Shown here in pieces: positions 63,371 through 64,000 of a stretch of DNA of 64,000 bases. A model generated the notes under the pieces. The model was not told the origin of the DNA, ran no database searches, and saw only the letters and a program-made list of their open reading frames with translations. The stretch comes from Pseudoalteromonas luteoviolacea NCIMB 1944 (GTDB lineage Bacteria > Pseudomonadota > Gammaproteobacteria > Enterobacterales > Alteromonadaceae). Made by a program: the position numbers and the translations under genes. Numbering within the stretch: the first letter of the stretch is position 1; each line of letters starts with the position of its first letter. Where the stretch lies: assembly GCF_001625565.1 (NCBI RefSeq), contig NZ_AUXS01000064.1, positions 298,635 to 362,634 of the forward strand, in the 5' to 3' direction.

Positions 63371-64000
63371 ATGAGCGAACAAGCAATAAAAGAACTCCAA
63401 TTACAAGTAACGGAGCTCACTTCTAAAGTCAGAGCGCTAGAAGCATGTTGTAACCCGCCAAGGATCGTAGACTGTGCCGTATGTTATTACTGTACACCGT
63501 GTGCCCCTTGTTACACCCCTACAATTCTATGTGCGCCGTGCACAACTGCACTATGTGCTACTTGCGCACCAGTTGGAACTAGCTATCAACCTTTAGGCCC
63601 TCCGACACCTTGTGTTGCCTGCGTTCAATGTGATGCCAACTACAAGTGCGTAACATGTGAGCCTGTCGCTAACTGTGTCACTTGTTACCCCTGCATTGTT
63701 AATTTCTGTGCCCTGTGTCAGCAGGGTCAAAACTTACAATGTCAGCAATGTACACATATCACCAAATGCGATACTTGCTACCCTTGTATTGTTAACTTCT
63801 GTCAACAGTGCGGTCCTGTTACTCATTGTGACACCTGCTACCCCTGCATTGTGAATTTTTGCGCTTTATGTCAAGCGGAACAAAAGGCACATTGCCAGCA
63901 GTGTGCACATATCACCAAATGTGATACCTGCACCCCTTGTGCTGTGAATTTCTGTGCACAGTGTTATCAGTGTGCACCTCAATGTCTACAGTGTTCACAC
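63371..64000 (+). CDS. Extremely cysteine-rich repeat protein, 3' end beyond window
   Basis: Open from ATG 63371 (AAGGAA before it) to the right edge, 210 codons. An N-terminal coiled coil (IKELQLQVTELTSKVRALEA) leads into PPRIVDCAVCYYC and then near-continuous CxxC and CxxxC motifs. About 43 of the visible 210 residues are Cys. Four units contain CDTCYPCIVNFC or a variant. There is no signal peptide. CxxC-dense sequence suggests metal, iron-sulfur or disulfide binding (metallothionein-like, zinc ribbon-like, or an assembled scaffold). The N-terminus matches that of the preceding barrel protein, and a 145-base gap with its own inverted repeat separates them. No known family is recognised. Confidence 0.85.
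   Translation, partial: MSEQAIKELQLQVTELTSKVRALEACCNPPRIVDCAVCYYCTPCAPCYTPTILCAPCTTALCATCAPVGTSYQPLGPPTPCVACVQCDANYKCVTCEPVANCVTCYPCIVNFCALCQQGQNLQCQQCTHITKCDTCYPCIVNFCQQCGPVTHCDTCYPCIVNFCALCQAEQKAHCQQCAHITKCDTCTPCAVNFCAQCYQCAPQCLQCSH
63674..63955 (+). repeat. Four C-x-T-C-x-P-C-x-V-N-F-C units
   Basis: The protein units NCVTCYPCIVNFC, KCDTCYPCIVNFC, HCDTCYPCIVNFC and KCDTCTPCAVNFC recur at irregular spacing. Two are linked by LQCQQCTHITK- and HCQQCAHITK-type spacers. DNA identity between copies is high, indicating recent expansion. Confidence 0.85.

Noticed and set aside
1..64000. tRNA, rRNA, CRISPR arrays and replication origins
   Set aside because: Read through for these and found none; no direct repeat arrays with regular spacers.

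Overview
The window looks like an accessory, secretome-rich stretch of a marine gammaproteobacterium, most likely Pseudoalteromonas or a close Alteromonadales relative. This is inferred from low GC, a large TonB-dependent receptor, many signal-peptide or lipoprotein genes, the DUF2975/small-HTH pair, the ABC transporter fused to an M1 aminopeptidase, and short peptides whose leaders end TPQ(V/I)AGG. No rRNA, tRNA, CRISPR array or intact insertion sequence was seen. Only weak transposase-like traces occur, in two intergenic gaps.

Layout. (1) 1-6470, all minus: a proteinase K-like exoprotease, a secreted protein with a C-terminal Hint (hedgehog/intein-type) domain, a protein made of two copies of the Hint protein's N-terminal domain, a membrane-anchored unknown, and two paralogous divergent subtilases. 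The second subtilase is a lipoprotein that runs off the left edge. (2) 7929-11579: an M11-like metallopeptidase, a membrane diguanylate cyclase that seems to start at ATT, and two double-glycine-leader peptides, each with its own terminator. (3) 11776-18881: a pentapeptide-repeat protein, a PhoD-like phosphoesterase, a TonB-dependent receptor, a GntR/UTRA regulator and a DUF5690 transporter. Three copies of the palindrome TTGGTA-YR-TACCAA tie the last three into one regulon. (4) 19265-31439: small secreted proteins, a patatin, a 46-residue membrane protein, a tannase-family esterase behind a perfect Fur box, a CxxCH protein, an S9 peptidase lipoprotein and a DUF2975/HTH pair. (5) 31636-39805: mostly minus-strand unknowns, plus an alpha/beta-hydrolase lipoprotein, a macrodomain protein, a half-length MreB-like protein and Coq7. 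(6) 40104-49716: the ABC/M1 pair, small secreted proteins, a ricin-lectin protein, and a gene split by a frameshift at the slippery heptamer T_TTT_TTC. (7) 50437-55870: an RHS polymorphic-toxin locus with a putative immunity gene. The RHS signature HTDxLGSPVAET is missing from the large protein and lies at the end of the small upstream protein. (8) 55933-61512: a secreted unknown, a class C beta-lactamase-like hydrolase, an AraC-type membrane regulator with a coupled partner, and an exported haloalkane dehalogenase-like enzyme. (9) 62104-64000: a nitrobindin-like barrel protein followed by an extremely cysteine-rich repeat protein. Both begin with the same short coiled coil plus CAxC module.

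Best candidates for something undescribed are the barrel/Cys-rich pair at the right edge, the Hint-domain cluster at the left, the candidate frameshift at about 49.23 kb, the split RHS motif, and the GntR and Fur regulons. All functional calls come from motif reading of the sequence; no database search was run.
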